Source of the DNA: Eretmocerus hayati
Lineage: Eukaryota > Arthropoda > Insecta > Hymenoptera > Aphelinidae
Length of the DNA: 64,000 bases
Assembly (NCBI GenBank): GCA_029851415.1
Contig: CM056744.1
Coordinates: forward strand, 87,266,907-87,330,906
Reading direction: 5' to 3'
Below, piece by piece: positions 13,207 to 23,504 of the stretch (its first letter is position 1; each line of letters begins with the position of its first letter). The notes beneath the pieces were generated by a model. It saw only the letters and a program-made list of their open reading frames with translations, made no database searches and was not told where the DNA came from. Made by a program: the position numbers and the translations under genes.

Positions 13207-13407
13207 ATGGATCACAAGGACCAACGCCGTCCCCGCCCCAAAGTCTACGTTCCTCGGTCCACGACCGAGCACCAACAAGTCATCTACGGGCTGCAGCAAG
13301 CCAAGAAGCTGGCTCGACTTGGAACGTTGCAGGCCGCAGTGACCACGCAACCCGAGACTGCTCAACCAACGAAAATCTCGTCTCCGAACAGCGAGACGCG
13401 GGAGTAA
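13207..13407 (+). CDS. Putative first coding exon, 66 codons, unknown product
   Basis: I do not recognise this protein. It starts at ATG 13207; the frame is open further upstream to 13093, but this ATG has a G at +4 and lies about 570 nt after the predicted transcription start. The product is hydrophilic, rich in Arg, Gln, Thr and Pro, with a short basic start (RRPRPKVYVPR) and an amphipathic Gln/Lys/Leu segment in the middle. The terminal TAA overlaps a strong splice donor, GTAAGT at 13404-13409, so the frame may continue in a downstream exon instead of stopping. The region 12600-13500 is clearly GC-richer than its neighbours, which supports a transcribed unit or an inserted element. I found no matching second exon. 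Confidence 0.35.
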   Translation: MDHKDQRRPRPKVYVPRSTTEHQQVIYGLQQAKKLARLGTLQAAVTTQPETAQPTKISSPNSETRE

Positions 13408-13409
13408 GT

Positions 13410-14579
13410 CGTATTCTCATCGACAGGGATTCCGAGGGGTTTGTCATACATCCGACCCCCTCCCCAAAGGATCAAGTCGGGGCACTGACAGTTCACATTC
13501 AAAGAGACTAAGGAAAACCTGTACCATGGTCTCGTGTTCGTAAATATTCAATACAAAAATGTATATATTCTCACTCTGAAAATTATTGTGTTGAAAATGA
13601 TCTAGGACTGTCGTGTATGAATGTACAGGAAAAATCTGTCCAAATTAAGTACCTTTGGTTCCAGAAAAAACGTCCAATATAGATAGCTTCCGCATTAGAG
13701 TGCTCAATTTAGTCAGACTTTGCATAGTCGCCCAATACATAGAGTACCTAATTTAGCAGATTTTACTGTGTTTTCCTCTTTCAACAAATCAGTGAGACCT
13801 CACCGGAATTATCTCCGTCAAGTTTGATTACCTCATGAAATATAATAAGATAGAGATATCGAAATTATCCAGCATGAAGTTTTATGTTCTTCAGCTTCCT
13901 TTTCAGGAATGCCAATGGATAGGGTCCTAACGATTCCTTCAAACTATTACATTTCTCATATTTACAGTGCAGAAAGTTGATAATGTGAATATTGCTGGTC
14001 ATGGGTAAATATCGAGAAGTCGAGTTAGGGGTATCAACACCGTCCCATTCCTCGAAATAGTCAACAATATGTGAATGGTACAAATTTCAGAATGGATTAA
14101 TGGGAAAAGAAGAGAGTAACTGCTTTGCTCCACGCTATCTGTTGGGCTCGTCAGTGAGGTGTCAGAAAAGAATTCCCTATATATTTGTCTTCTCAACATC
14201 TACCAATAGTGACATCAATTTCACGCTGAAATGTGCGTGAGATATCCACATGAGTGCCACACAATCCACTCATGTTCGTAATATTGGCAAAAATTGTCGA
14301 AAGGGGCAGTCGTTATAAAATTCAATGAACTGGATAGCCATTGAACGGAGTGGAATCCACGTTTTGATAATTTTCTTATGATTGTTCTTAGATTACTGGA
14401 AAAAGCTCGATTCTACTTGTAAATCTTCGTTTCAGTACCATCAGGACTTGTTTATGAAGGTTACGTTGATCATGAACTATCTTGATTTTCAATACCTCCT
14501 GCATAGAATAACATTCAGGGTATCTGATTCTGAAATGAATAATGAAGTAAGAAATTCCTCCTATGATAACACTAACAAT
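13410..14579. other. No gene seen
   Basis: AT-rich, with short frames only. If the GTAAGT at 13404 is a real donor, this would be intron. Confidence 0.5.
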
Positions 14580-14900
14580 GAGAGGTCCAACCTTGCGAGT
14601 TCTGGACTCGTCCCAAACTTTGGGAATCATCTTGTTTTGGTGAGAAATGGAGGTATCTTGAAGGATTTAATCCCATCGGCTCCCTCTCCTGAGATACAGC
14701 TATGGAGATTAGCATTGGCAGTATATCTATATGTCCGAATTTTCAACATGGGCCCATGTTGCCAATGCTACTTTCATCAGCTGTATCTCACGGTAGGGGA
14801 CCTATGGGACTAAATCTTCTGAGATACCTTCATTCCTCCTCAAAACGAGATGATTCTCAGAGTTTGAGACGAATCCAGGGCCCGTAAGGCTGGTCCTCTC
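14580..14900. repeat. Palindromic MITE, copy 2 (321 bp)
   Basis: The termini are inverted: GAGAGGTCCAACCTTGCG at the left matches the complement of the right end with a few changes. The arms pair through GGAATCATCTTGTTTTGGTG near 14621 and its complement near 14838. It belongs to the same family as 7686-8002. The 143-codon frame that runs into it is not a gene. Confidence 0.8.
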
Positions 14901-15207
14901 AATCTCTATAAGTTTACAGGTGACGCGTGGAGGAACCATCCTCCATGATTAGATTGATGAATGAATAAAAATTGATGGAGAATTTTTGCTTTGACATGTC
15001 TATATCACAGCTCAGATGAATAGCCAGGACTAACTCATTCCTATTCGAATGATTGCCCTAGTATCCGATGCACGGATACATAGAAGAAAATGGTGAGAAA
15101 AATTGATGTTTTGGCATTTTTCCTCATGAAGGGTTACATTTTAATAAATGAATCAGATTGTTCTTCACTAGATCAATCAAGTCCAATCTGTGAGTCTATT
15201 CTAATTT
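14901..15207. other. No gene seen
   Basis: AT-rich spacer between the MITE and the large palindrome; no feature recognised. Confidence 0.5.
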
Positions 15208-16774
15208 CTATACCCGCGTAAAAATTTTTTTGTTCATATGAAGTTTTCCTGAACTTGATGTTCAGAAGAAGTTTCTATGGACAAAAAAAATGAGACTATC
15301 CCGCACTTGGAATAGAAACATTTTCTGAACTTTGGCAAACTTTTTCTGAACTTGAAAAAAAGTTTGCGCAAGTTCAGCAGCCTGCCTCCACGTTCAGGAA
15401 TTTTTCCTTCCCCGGCACCTGGAATAAACATTTTTGGAACATTTTCGAAGCATCCTCCGACGGGCATAAGAACACTTGGCTCGGCAGTTTGAGGTCGGTA
15501 GCTCGAGCGTGGGCGTCCCGGGTACTCTTGAGCCCTACGAGGAGCTCGAGATGACGTGCATAGCTTGTCGTCGCTCTAAAAGGACGCCGACGGAGACCCT
15601 CTGAAGATTCACCTACCGAGCACCATGGTATTGCGACCCACCTGCAAAATGTAAAAAAAAATTCCACAAAGTATCAAGCCCGTTTTTGGATCAAGATTTT
15701 TGAACTCTCGTGCAATAGAAATTTGACTCAAAAGACACGAGAAGAGAGAAGGTTAGAGGTTATGGCAAATTACTTATTGATCGGCGAAATGATGTTAACG
15801 GTGATGATAATATTACGAGTGTACTTATCTGATGATTAGGAAGTCCAGTTGAAGACACCTCAGCCCATGCTTATTATATTCATTTTGAGCTTTTTTCTGA
15901 CTAATTTTAATCGAATTTTCGAGGCTTTGCTGGTCCGCTTATCATTTCTGCACAAGCTAACGATACTGTTTATGTGTTTGTTGTCAACAGAAAATCGATC
16001 GTAACTGAGGAGAGCAACTATATTCATATCGTCACTATGTTTGTGTAGTAATGAAAAGCGGACCAGTAAAGATTCGATTAAAATTAGTCAGAAAAAAGCT
16101 CAAAATGAATATAATAAGCATGGGCTGTGGTGTTGTCAACTGGACTTCCTAATCATCAGATAAGTACACTCGTAATATTATCATCACCGTTAACATCATT
16201 TCGCCGATCAATAAGTAATTTGCCATAACCTCTAACCTTCTCTCTTCTCGTGTCTTTTGAGTCAAATTTCTATTGCACGAGAGTTCAAAAATCATGATCC
16301 AAAAACGGGCTTGATACTTTGTGGAATTTTTTTTTATATTTTGCAGGTGGGTCGCAATACCATGGTGCTCGGTAGGTGAATCTTCAGAGGGTCTCCGTCG
16401 GCGTCCTTTTAGAGCGACGACAAGCTATGCACGTCATCTCGAGCTCCTCGTAGGGCTCAAGAGTACCCGGGACGCCCACGCTCGAGCTACCGGCCTCAAA
16501 CTGCCGAGCCAAGTGTTCTTATGCCCGTCGGAGGATGCTTCAAAAATGTTCCAAAAATGTTTTTTCCAGGTGCCGGGGAAGGAAAAATTCCTGAACGTGG
16601 AGGCAGGCTGCTGAACTTGCGCAAACTTTTTTTCAAGTTCAAAAGTTTGCCAAAGTTCAGAAAATGTTTCTATTCCAAGTGCGGGATAGTCTCATTTTTT
16701 TGTCCATATAAACTTCTTCTGAACATCAAGTTCAGGAGAACTTCATATGAACAAAAAAATTTTTACGCGGGATA
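15208..16774. repeat. Large near-perfect palindrome (fold-back), ~1.57 kb
   Basis: About 15208-15985 is repeated in inverted orientation at about 15998-16774. The outer ~700 bp of each arm is almost identical; the central ~80 bp has diverged but is still recognisably related. Each arm encodes a mirrored 97-codon frame (15374-15667 minus, 16321-16614 plus) with two or so amino-acid differences. Each arm also has a pyrimidine tract ending TTTTGCAG or similar directly before GTGGGTCGC, like a splice acceptor. A transcript crossing it would fold into a hairpin of hundreds of base pairs. It may be a fold-back transposon or a recent inverted duplication. Confidence 0.88.
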
Positions 16775-18113
16775 GTCTCTTGGTGAGCCACTATTTTTAT
16801 AAGACGTGAAGAGGTCTTCTTGGCCACTAACCCTTTTAGAATAAAATGAAGTGAAATCTAATGTGAGGAGAGACTGAAGTGACAAACTACAACTAAAATT
16901 ACACCCGCACAAATATCAAAAAATTCGAACACAAAAGAAGAGACCATCCCTTTCAAGCTATTACTCTGACGAATAACCCAAGGCTCAGAGAATCGACTGT
17001 CGCATTTTACTTTTGTCTCATCCAAGAGATACGTTTTCGTGACTTGACGCAAAGAGCTGACATGCGTCCAAGAAACGCCACGATAGTTATCATCTTCAAT
17101 GCTCTTGAAAACCTTATCGATAAAAGTACCTCAATTGAAGCGCAGCTGTTTTCATCGTTCGAATCGACGAGAGCAACGGAGACGTCAGTTTTCCCCTATA
17201 GAACTGAAATAAGTGAAAAGAAGCGAAAAGCGATCGATATCTGGTTGGAGCTTCACACAAGACAGCAAGAAATCTTCTAGCTTGGATGTGAGCGGAATAA
17301 GTGCCGATGCCGGTATATTTTCCTGAATTGTAGATTACCCATGATTCCTTCCGAGAATTCTTTGGAAGCTAAAATTTTTCGATGAAGCGCTGTAGTGTTC
17401 AACGGAGGAGATTCTTCTCACCACAAATTTTCACGCTTTGCGATTTTAGTTGAAATATTCGACTGATCGAGATTCGGTATCGAAGAATATTTCACAGATT
17501 CTTTGTTCGGGCGATAAATAGAATTTGAACTGAGATTTTCCAAGTCTTTGATATCCGAATCATCTTGAAGACGTGGAAATACATGTTAACCTCCCTTAGT
17601 AATGTGGAAAAGTGCTGGAATATAGAATTTCAAAAATCAGAATCTTTTTCGGTTTGGCATTAATATTCTTGGCATCTCGTGAGGTTAATCGGGTTCCTTG
17701 ACATTCCAACTTGTCTCGGAAAAAGAGTTGGTCCAGAATAACGTGTCATTCAACTTGTTCCGCCGAGAATACATTTATATCCTTGTAATTCAGACATAAT
17801 TTTTTCATCATCAAAATATCTATGACATTTTTCGAAGCAGTAGAGCGTTCTTATTATCAATGGTGAACAAAAAATAAACCAGAGGTCATAAATTTCAATC
17901 ATTCTGAGAAATCCGTGATGTTGGGTGGAATCCTCCTCGTTCGTTGGCGGAAAACATGTAAAATACTCCAAAAACAAACTCAATATATTCAATCGGCTTA
18001 TTGCCAAAGTACAGTCTGATCCCAGATAAATATTCCAACGTTTTGAGCGTTTATGTAACACCCTTCATCAGGGAAATCTGAAAAAAAATCAAAAATATAC
18101 GGAGTTACAATCA
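16775..18113. other. No gene seen
   Basis: Only short frames on both strands between the palindrome and the LTR element. The sequence just left of the LTR ends in GTCT, the element's target duplication. Confidence 0.5.
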
Positions 18114-18117
18114 GTCT

Positions 18118-18870
18118 TGAAGAGGCCGGATAAGGCTTGGTGTATCCTCTCTTCGATGTTTGGGGATTAGAATGTTCCATTAGAGATGAACGTAGGTCGA
18201 AATCATGTTGCCGATACCGGATACAAAAGACTTCATTTAAAAATATATGCTTTATTGAGAGACCACTCCCCCTTACAAATGAAAAGATTTTTATGTATGC
18301 TAGTCGCGTCGCGGATGGACTGTCCTGTTCTGCGTAACTCCTCGGGCTTTTATAGGTTTGCTTATAAACAGTCTGTGGATCCAAGGGTCGGCGTATCCTT
18401 GGATCTGCGGAGCCTTGGCTCTGTACGTCCCGGGGTCCACAGATCTGTGGATCCTCGGGAACGGCTATGAGTGATTTATCATGTTTTTTTAAATGCAATG
18501 AGTCACTATGTTGTTTCCCTATTCGAATACGGCTTAGATACTATAGCTATGATTGGGTGTCGTTTATTTAACATGCGCGTGGTGAGCCATTTTCCACCTC
18601 GCGGCATGTAAATTCTCGTAGCATCCCAAATCGCCGCTCCTGTGCGCTTTGCTTTCGTAAATACTATGATTACATTTAATATGTTAGAGAGATAATTCAA
18701 AATACGCGTGGTGCGCCGGCATGCACCATGCGTTCCTTAATTATACGCGAACTAATGCAAAGAATGATTTCTAAAATCTATCGATCTTGAGCGGGCATCA
18801 TCGAAATTCATATATGTAATTCATTGAAAGAATATAACAAATTCATGCGCTCGAATATGAGCGCACGTCA
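18118..18870 (-). repeat. 3' LTR (relative to element)
   Basis: TGAAGAGG...GCACGTCA on the plus strand. On the minus strand TATAAAAG is at 18354-18347 and AATAAA at 18256-18251. The U3 part has internal GGATCC-containing inverted segments near 18377-18463. Confidence 0.88.
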
Positions 18871-18997
18871 AACGACCCCGGGATTTTGATGAGGTGCGTG
18901 AGAAAGAGATAAAAAAAAAAATATATGTCATTACTACCAGGTTCGTGGTCTCTCTCCCAAAAAATTATTACGTATTCATATACATCATCGTTGGTGC

Positions 18998-20068
18998 TCA
19001 CATTTGTTCGAGGGCGGCGAGTAGTTCTTGATGACGTGGTTCGGCGGCCTCCCCGTAGATGTCCTCGTCGTCAGCGACACGCAGAGCTTCTGCCCCTCCT
19101 CGTGGCTCTGGCGCGAGCTGATCCAAACGATCCAATTCAGCGAATGCCAGCTGTTGCCAGTCTACTCCCTCGTTCTCTTGTTGTTGGACTTCGTTCTCGT
19201 CGATGTGAATTTGTACTGCTTCTGGTGCTGCGGGCCCGATGCCCAATTCTTCCACTATCCTATGCAGTGGGTCTTCCTGTCGCGGTGGTGGTATTTCGGC
19301 GTCCTCTGCTGCATTTTGCGCGGGCGGCTCGGCCTCCAGACCTGCGCGCGGAGCGAGTCGTTGGTGACCCTCCCTCGCATTCTGCATTTGCACTTGTGGA
19401 TCGTAGTCACCTTGGGGATCCCACGGCATGAGCTCAGGGCTCAATGGCCGCCATAGGCGAGCGGCGCGGGCTGCCCAGTCTGCTCGGTGGGCCCTCTGCT
19501 GCGGTCTGTCGGGGCTGCTTACGGGGCTGTTGTTGGGGGCTGGCTCCCGGCGTCTCTCCCTTCGTACTCCTGCTTGTCGGCGCGCGGGGCGCCTTCTCCG
19601 TTGGGCGTGCTCCACCTCCCGGATGACTCGTATTACCTCACGTTCGTCTCGGCGTCGCTCTCGGTCCAAGCGCCGTCGTCGCTCCGCGCTGAGTTCGGAT
19701 ATTAGCCTTCTATACTCGGCGCATCGACGGCCGGAGCGTAAGTAGTCTCGTAGGAGCTGCTCAAAGTCTTCGTCGAGCATCCTGTGTACGAGGGAGCGCG
19801 GTGCTCCGGTCGATTCGTGTCCGGTGTTGCTGCACCGGCCGATCACACTAGTGGCAACGGTTGATTTCACTAGCACACTTGTCGGAGTTTTGCTCCAAAG
19901 CACGCACCAAGGATCACACTTCACTGTTTTACGGCTTACTGCTGGCGTTCTCAATGACGTGGGGTTACCGCCTTGGAGTCTGTTGCCGGTGCACGTAATG
20001 TCAAAAAGATCCGTGCAATCAGCACTTGCTGCACGGTGCACGATTTCACAGGACGTCGCACACTTCAC
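18998..20068 (-). CDS. LTR-element ORF B, 356 codons, unknown, no polymerase motifs
   Basis: The frame can start at a GTG at 20068 or at any later Met. After a Cys-containing N-terminal third, a strongly charged Arg-rich segment follows (ERRRRLDRERRRDERE and similar, likely helical coiled coil), then a Pro/Arg-rich linker, and an acidic C-terminal half rich in Glu, Ala and Gln. There is no YxDD, DDE or aspartic-protease signature, so this is not pol. A basic-to-acidic layout of this kind fits a structural or nucleic-acid-binding gag-like protein. It sits between ORF A and the 3' LTR. Codon third positions are GC-rich compared with the surrounding window. Confidence 0.45.
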   Translation of the reverse strand: MKCATSCEIVHRAASADCTDLFDITCTGNRLQGGNPTSLRTPAVSRKTVKCDPWCVLWSKTPTSVLVKSTVATSVIGRCSNTGHESTGAPRSLVHRMLDEDFEQLLRDYLRSGRRCAEYRRLISELSAERRRRLDRERRRDEREVIRVIREVEHAQRRRRPARRQAGVRRERRREPAPNNSPVSSPDRPQQRAHRADWAARAARLWRPLSPELMPWDPQGDYDPQVQMQNAREGHQRLAPRAGLEAEPPAQNAAEDAEIPPPRQEDPLHRIVEELGIGPAAPEAVQIHIDENEVQQQENEGVDWQQLAFAELDRLDQLAPEPRGGAEALRVADDEDIYGEAAEPRHQELLAALEQM

Positions 20069-21311
20069 GCTCTCGCACTTTACAAATTTGGAGCACGAAT
20101 GCGCGGGCGAATATTCGGCAATGACACAATGCGAATATATCGTTAGCAGCAGCGGCCTCAGTACTGGAGGGCGCGCTCCGGTATCTGCGCGTCCTCTCTT
20201 CCTCCGACGATGCGTGAGCTGCTTGCTGCTGCGGTGGGGGTAGTGCCGGCCAGTCCCGTGCCTGACTAGTTGCGGCGGTCTCGCTCTCCCTCCTTCGGCA
20301 TTGAGGAAAACCGTTTGGTACTTTTCCGCCCGATGCTGTCTGCTTTGTGTGGGTTTGTGCTGCGTCGGGTCGTTTTTTCTTGCTCGGAGGGGCCTGCTTC
20401 TTGGTGCTCACATCCGTGACACCGAGGTCACCTATTCCCGAGGCGGTGAGGTGGTCTACGTCAGAGACCGATGGGTGAGTGCTTGCGTCAGAAGCGATGG
20501 GGTCTGCGTCAGAGACCAGTGTGAGGTTGCCTGCGTCAGAGGCGATGAGGTGGTCTACGTCAGAGACCAGTGTATGAGTGCTTGCGTCAGAAGCGATGGG
20601 GTCTGCGTCAGAGACCAGTGTGAGGTTGCCTGCGTCAGAGGCGATGAGGTGGTCTACGTCAGAGACCAGCGTGGGGTTGCCTGCGTCAGAGGCGATGAGG
20701 TTATCGACCCCGTGGCCTGCATCCGAGGTCCGTTCGGGGTTGGTTGAGCCACGTCGGCATGGCAGCACAGCTCGTGCTACCTGGTCCGCATCGTCCCGCT
20801 CTCGCGAGATTTTTGCGTGTCCATATCCTCTTGCGAGGACGGATACATCCTCGGCGATTCTTTTTGAATTGCCTAGTATCTTTTGCTGCCTCCTTTCTTC
20901 AAAGGGGTTGTGCTCAGCATTGATCGGTGGGTGTTGCTCGTCACCGGCTCGATCGCACTGGGCCAAGTCGTCTGCGGAATCTTCCGCAGGTTCACCGTGG
21001 TGCCATCTCTGGACCACCGCTTTTGATAGGCTCAGCAACAGCGCCGTGTGAGTATACGGGCACTGCTCTGCATGGAAGTCGATGACGTTGGAGAGCTTGT
21101 TGTCGCTCGACCCCGTGCACTCGCTTAGGGTCGAGGGTTGATACGTGAGGAGTTGATGTGTATTGCATCGATGATCCTTCTTCGTTGCTTCTCGATGATG
21201 ACCTTTTGCATGATGTACCTGAAAAGGCTGGACTGCTTTCCAATACCATACGTAGTTGGTCTCGGTCCCCTTCGTGCGGCGACGTAGCCATGGTTGGGCT
21301 CGCGGAGGCAT
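20046..21311 (-). CDS. LTR-element ORF A, 421 codons, gag position, with 33-residue repeats
   Basis: I do not recognise the protein. It lies in the upstream half of the element, where gag would be. It is hydrophilic and begins with a basic, Trp/Arg-rich part. Its middle holds about 2.7 copies of a 33-residue repeat (consensus words SDVDHLIASDAG and SDADPIASDAS), followed by a Lys/Pro-rich stretch and a Gln/Ala-rich stretch. No zinc knuckle (C-x2-C-x4-H-x4-C) and no protease motif were seen. It overlaps ORF B by 23 nt in another frame, an arrangement like gag-pol frameshift overlaps. It could be a degenerate gag, a captured gene, or only partly coding; smaller frames upstream (21125-21409, 21474-21803) may belong to the same broken frame. 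Confidence 0.45.
   Translation of the reverse strand: MPPRAQPWLRRRTKGTETNYVWYWKAVQPFQVHHAKGHHREATKKDHRCNTHQLLTYQPSTLSECTGSSDNKLSNVIDFHAEQCPYTHTALLLSLSKAVVQRWHHGEPAEDSADDLAQCDRAGDEQHPPINAEHNPFEERRQQKILGNSKRIAEDVSVLARGYGHAKISRERDDADQVARAVLPCRRGSTNPERTSDAGHGVDNLIASDAGNPTLVSDVDHLIASDAGNLTLVSDADPIASDASTHTLVSDVDHLIASDAGNLTLVSDADPIASDASTHPSVSDVDHLTASGIGDLGVTDVSTKKQAPPSKKKRPDAAQTHTKQTASGGKVPNGFPQCRRRESETAATSQARDWPALPPPQQQAAHASSEEERTRRYRSAPSSTEAAAANDIFALCHCRIFARAFVLQICKVREREVCDVL
20450..20715 (-). repeat. 99-bp tandem repeat inside ORF A
   Basis: GTGGTCTACGTCAGAGACC recurs at 20450, 20549-20550 and 20649, a 99-bp period. Shorter sub-repeats with GCGTCAGA cores occur within each unit. The period is a multiple of three, so copy number can change without breaking the frame. 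Confidence 0.85.
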
Positions 21312-21922
21312 CCCCGTTCGCGAGCGCTGTTGTCTCCATTCACATTCGCGGCTTCTTGATCACTATCACTCTCGGAGTGTCTTTGCATTGTTCGATCGTC
21401 GAATGTCACTAGGCGTTGATTTGGGTGTTACCCTTACTCTCTTGTAGGCGATCCAGCGACCCCGTGAGCAGGTCTATAGGCTGACGACGTCATCTGCGTA
21501 TACATCACGAGTGGTGTTGACTGAATCCTGTTGCATGAGAGTCCTGAACACCCTTGGCTGTTGGCTTAGTGCGGCTAGCACTGGTGTACGATGGCGCGGT
21601 ATCTCCACGCCCCTGCGTGTCGCGGTATTTTGTTCACCGTTTTTCTCGCGAGCACTATTTATCCCTTCACGGGCAATGCCGGTCGTCAGCTTTTCGAAGA
21701 GTTTTCGATCGCGTCCTGTGATGTGCGCGGTTATCGAGCGGCGTACACTCACGTTGTGTGGCATTGTGTAATATTCACCGTTGGGTCGCATGTGGTCTTG
21801 CATTGCACTGCACTGTTGGTACTTCCCGCTTGACCGTGTCGTTGAGCGCCACTAGATGGGTTGGGTGTCATCTAGACCACCTGTTGCCGTTTTTCTAGCT
21901 CGCAGAGCTCGTGGTTTCGGGC

Positions 21923-21940
21923 CGCATCGTTGGGCCGCCA
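21923..21940 (-). other. Primer-binding-site candidate
   Basis: On the minus strand, two bases after the 5' LTR, the sequence reads TGGCGGCCCAACGATGCG. It starts with the expected TGG (complement of tRNA CCA) and resembles the TGGCGCCCAACG site complementary to insect tRNA-Lys, with an extra G. Known lysine-primed elements make this plausible; the exact tRNA is uncertain. Confidence 0.55.
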
Positions 21941-21942
21941 CT

Positions 21943-22695
21943 TGAAGAGGCCGGATAAGGCTTGGTGTATCCTCTCTTCGATGTTTGGGGATTAGAATGT
22001 TCCATTAGAGATGAACGTAGGTCGAAATCATGTTGCCGATACCGGATACAAAAGACTTCATTTAAAAATATATGCTTTATTGAGAGACCACTCCCCCTTA
22101 CAAATGAAAAGATTTTTATGTATGCTAGTCGCGTCGCGGATGGACTGTCCTGTTCTGCGTAACTCCTCGGGCTTTTATAGGTTTGCTTATAAACAGTCTG
22201 TGGATCCAAGGGTCGGCGTATCCTTGGATCTGCGGAGCCTTGGCTCTGTACGTCCCGGGGTCCACAGATCTGTGGATCCTCGGGAACGGCTATGAGTGAT
22301 TTATCATGTTTTTTTAAATGCAATGAGTCACTATGTTGTTTCCCTATTCGAATACGGCTTAGATACTATAGCTATGATTGGGTGTCGTTTATTTAACATG
22401 CGCGTGGTGAGCCATTTTCCACCTCGCGGCATGTAAATTCTCGTAGCATCCCAAATCGCCGCTCCTGTGCGCTTTGCTTTCGTAAATACTATGATTACAT
22501 TTAATATGTTAGAGAGATAATTCAAAATACGCGTGGTGCGCCGGCATGCACCATGCGTTCCTTAATTATACGCGAACTAATGCAAAGAATGATTTCTAAA
22601 ATCTATCGATCTTGAGCGGGCATCATCGAAATTCATATATGTAATTCATTGAAAGAATATAACAAATTCATGCGCTCGAATATGAGCGCACGTCA
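21943..22695 (-). repeat. 5' LTR (relative to element)
   Basis: Same 753 bp as the copy at 18118. Minus-strand TATAAAAG at 22179-22172 and AATAAA at 22081-22076 define the likely U3-R-U5 order, so transcription would start here and run toward lower coordinates. Confidence 0.88.
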
Positions 22696-22920
22696 GTCTA
22701 TTAATTTACGATTCCCACTATACACATAGATGTGAAAATTATCGATTGTCATGTATGTGTAATGCATGAGTATTAATGTATGTGATATATAATACGAGAT
22801 GAGTATGGATGTACCAAGTATGTAAATATGAATGCAATTTGAGGATATATGGAATGAGGTATGAAGTGTGTACGGAAGCAGTGATGTGACGTCAGTGATG
22901 TGTGAACTGGTGATACGTAA

Positions 22921-23188
22921 GGGTGCGTCCACAAATAGCGCAGCGCACGGCACATAGCGCAGCGCACGGCGCATGGCGCAGCTCACGGCACACGGGCTAG
23001 CGCTTATTGAGCCAGCCTATATGCACCACAACTTTTTGATGCATGGAATTATGGCTGAATGATGGAAATTTCACCACTTCCAAAGAGTTTTGAGGCATGG
23101 TAAGCGTAAAAGCCGGGTCAGTGAGCGCTACCGCGTGCGCCGTGCGCTGCGCTATGTGCCGTGTGCTGCGCTATTTGTGGACACACCC
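22921..23188. mobile_element. MITE with long TIRs and TAA target duplication (268 bp)
   Basis: The ends are inverted: GGGTGCGTCCACAAATAGCG at the left and its near-complement at the right. Pairing extends about 50 bp through GCAGCGCACGGCACATAGCG. TAA flanks both ends (22918-22920 and 23189-23191). A 3-bp TAA duplication with GGG-starting TIRs is typical of PIF/Harbinger-derived MITEs. There is no open frame of note. Confidence 0.82.
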
Positions 23189-23281
23189 TAAGTGAAACAG
23201 TGACCGAATCATATCAGTGATCAAGTCAAGTGCGTGATTATATCATCATGTTGATGACGGAACCATCAGCTTTTTGAGCAG

Positions 23282-23395
23282 TATAAAAGCTGTGTGCAGC
23301 ACGAATTTGTACCTTGTTGATAATGAATATTCTCACGAGTTCTCACTCCTCCTCTGTCAAGCTGAAGATTTGTGTATACCTTTCGAAAGAATAAA
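23282..23395 (+). promoter_or_regulatory. TATA box followed by AATAAA (solo-LTR-like)
   Basis: TATAAAAG at 23282-23289 is followed 100 bp later by AATAAA at 23390-23395, the layout of the R region in an LTR. TGTTGATGACGG upstream and GTAACA at about 23498-23503 could be LTR ends, but I see no matching target duplication and no second copy, so this stays tentative. Confidence 0.3.
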
Positions 23396-23504
23396 CCAAG
23401 GATACCTATTCTCGAAGCTCTTTGGTTTCCACCTACACCACATCTATAGCCAGCCACCGTCCTATCACCTACCTTTACACGGCAGATAAACCCAGGTCGT
23501 AACA

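Larger units (their letters stand above)
18118..22695 (-). mobile_element. Complete LTR retrotransposon without polymerase (non-autonomous)
   Basis: Two 753-bp direct repeats, 18118-18870 and 21943-22695, enclose a 3,072-bp interior. The repeats start TG and end CA, and the whole is flanked by GTCT on both sides (18114-18117 and 22696-22699), a 4-bp target duplication as is common for Gypsy-type elements. Orientation is minus: within each LTR the minus strand has TATAAAAG followed about 95 nt later by AATAAA, and a primer-binding-like site lies next to the 21943 LTR. The interior holds two long unknown frames but no reverse transcriptase, integrase or protease motif. The two LTRs look identical wherever I compared them, so insertion should be recent. 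No clear polypurine tract was seen. Confidence 0.88.

Noticed and set aside
14382..14813. 143-codon plus-strand frame
   Set aside because: Its second half runs through a palindromic MITE; no domain.
18137..18700. Frames of 64-166 codons inside the LTR, duplicated at 21895-22525
   Set aside because: They lie in LTR regulatory sequence, opposite or across TATA and AATAAA signals, and are identical only because the LTRs are.
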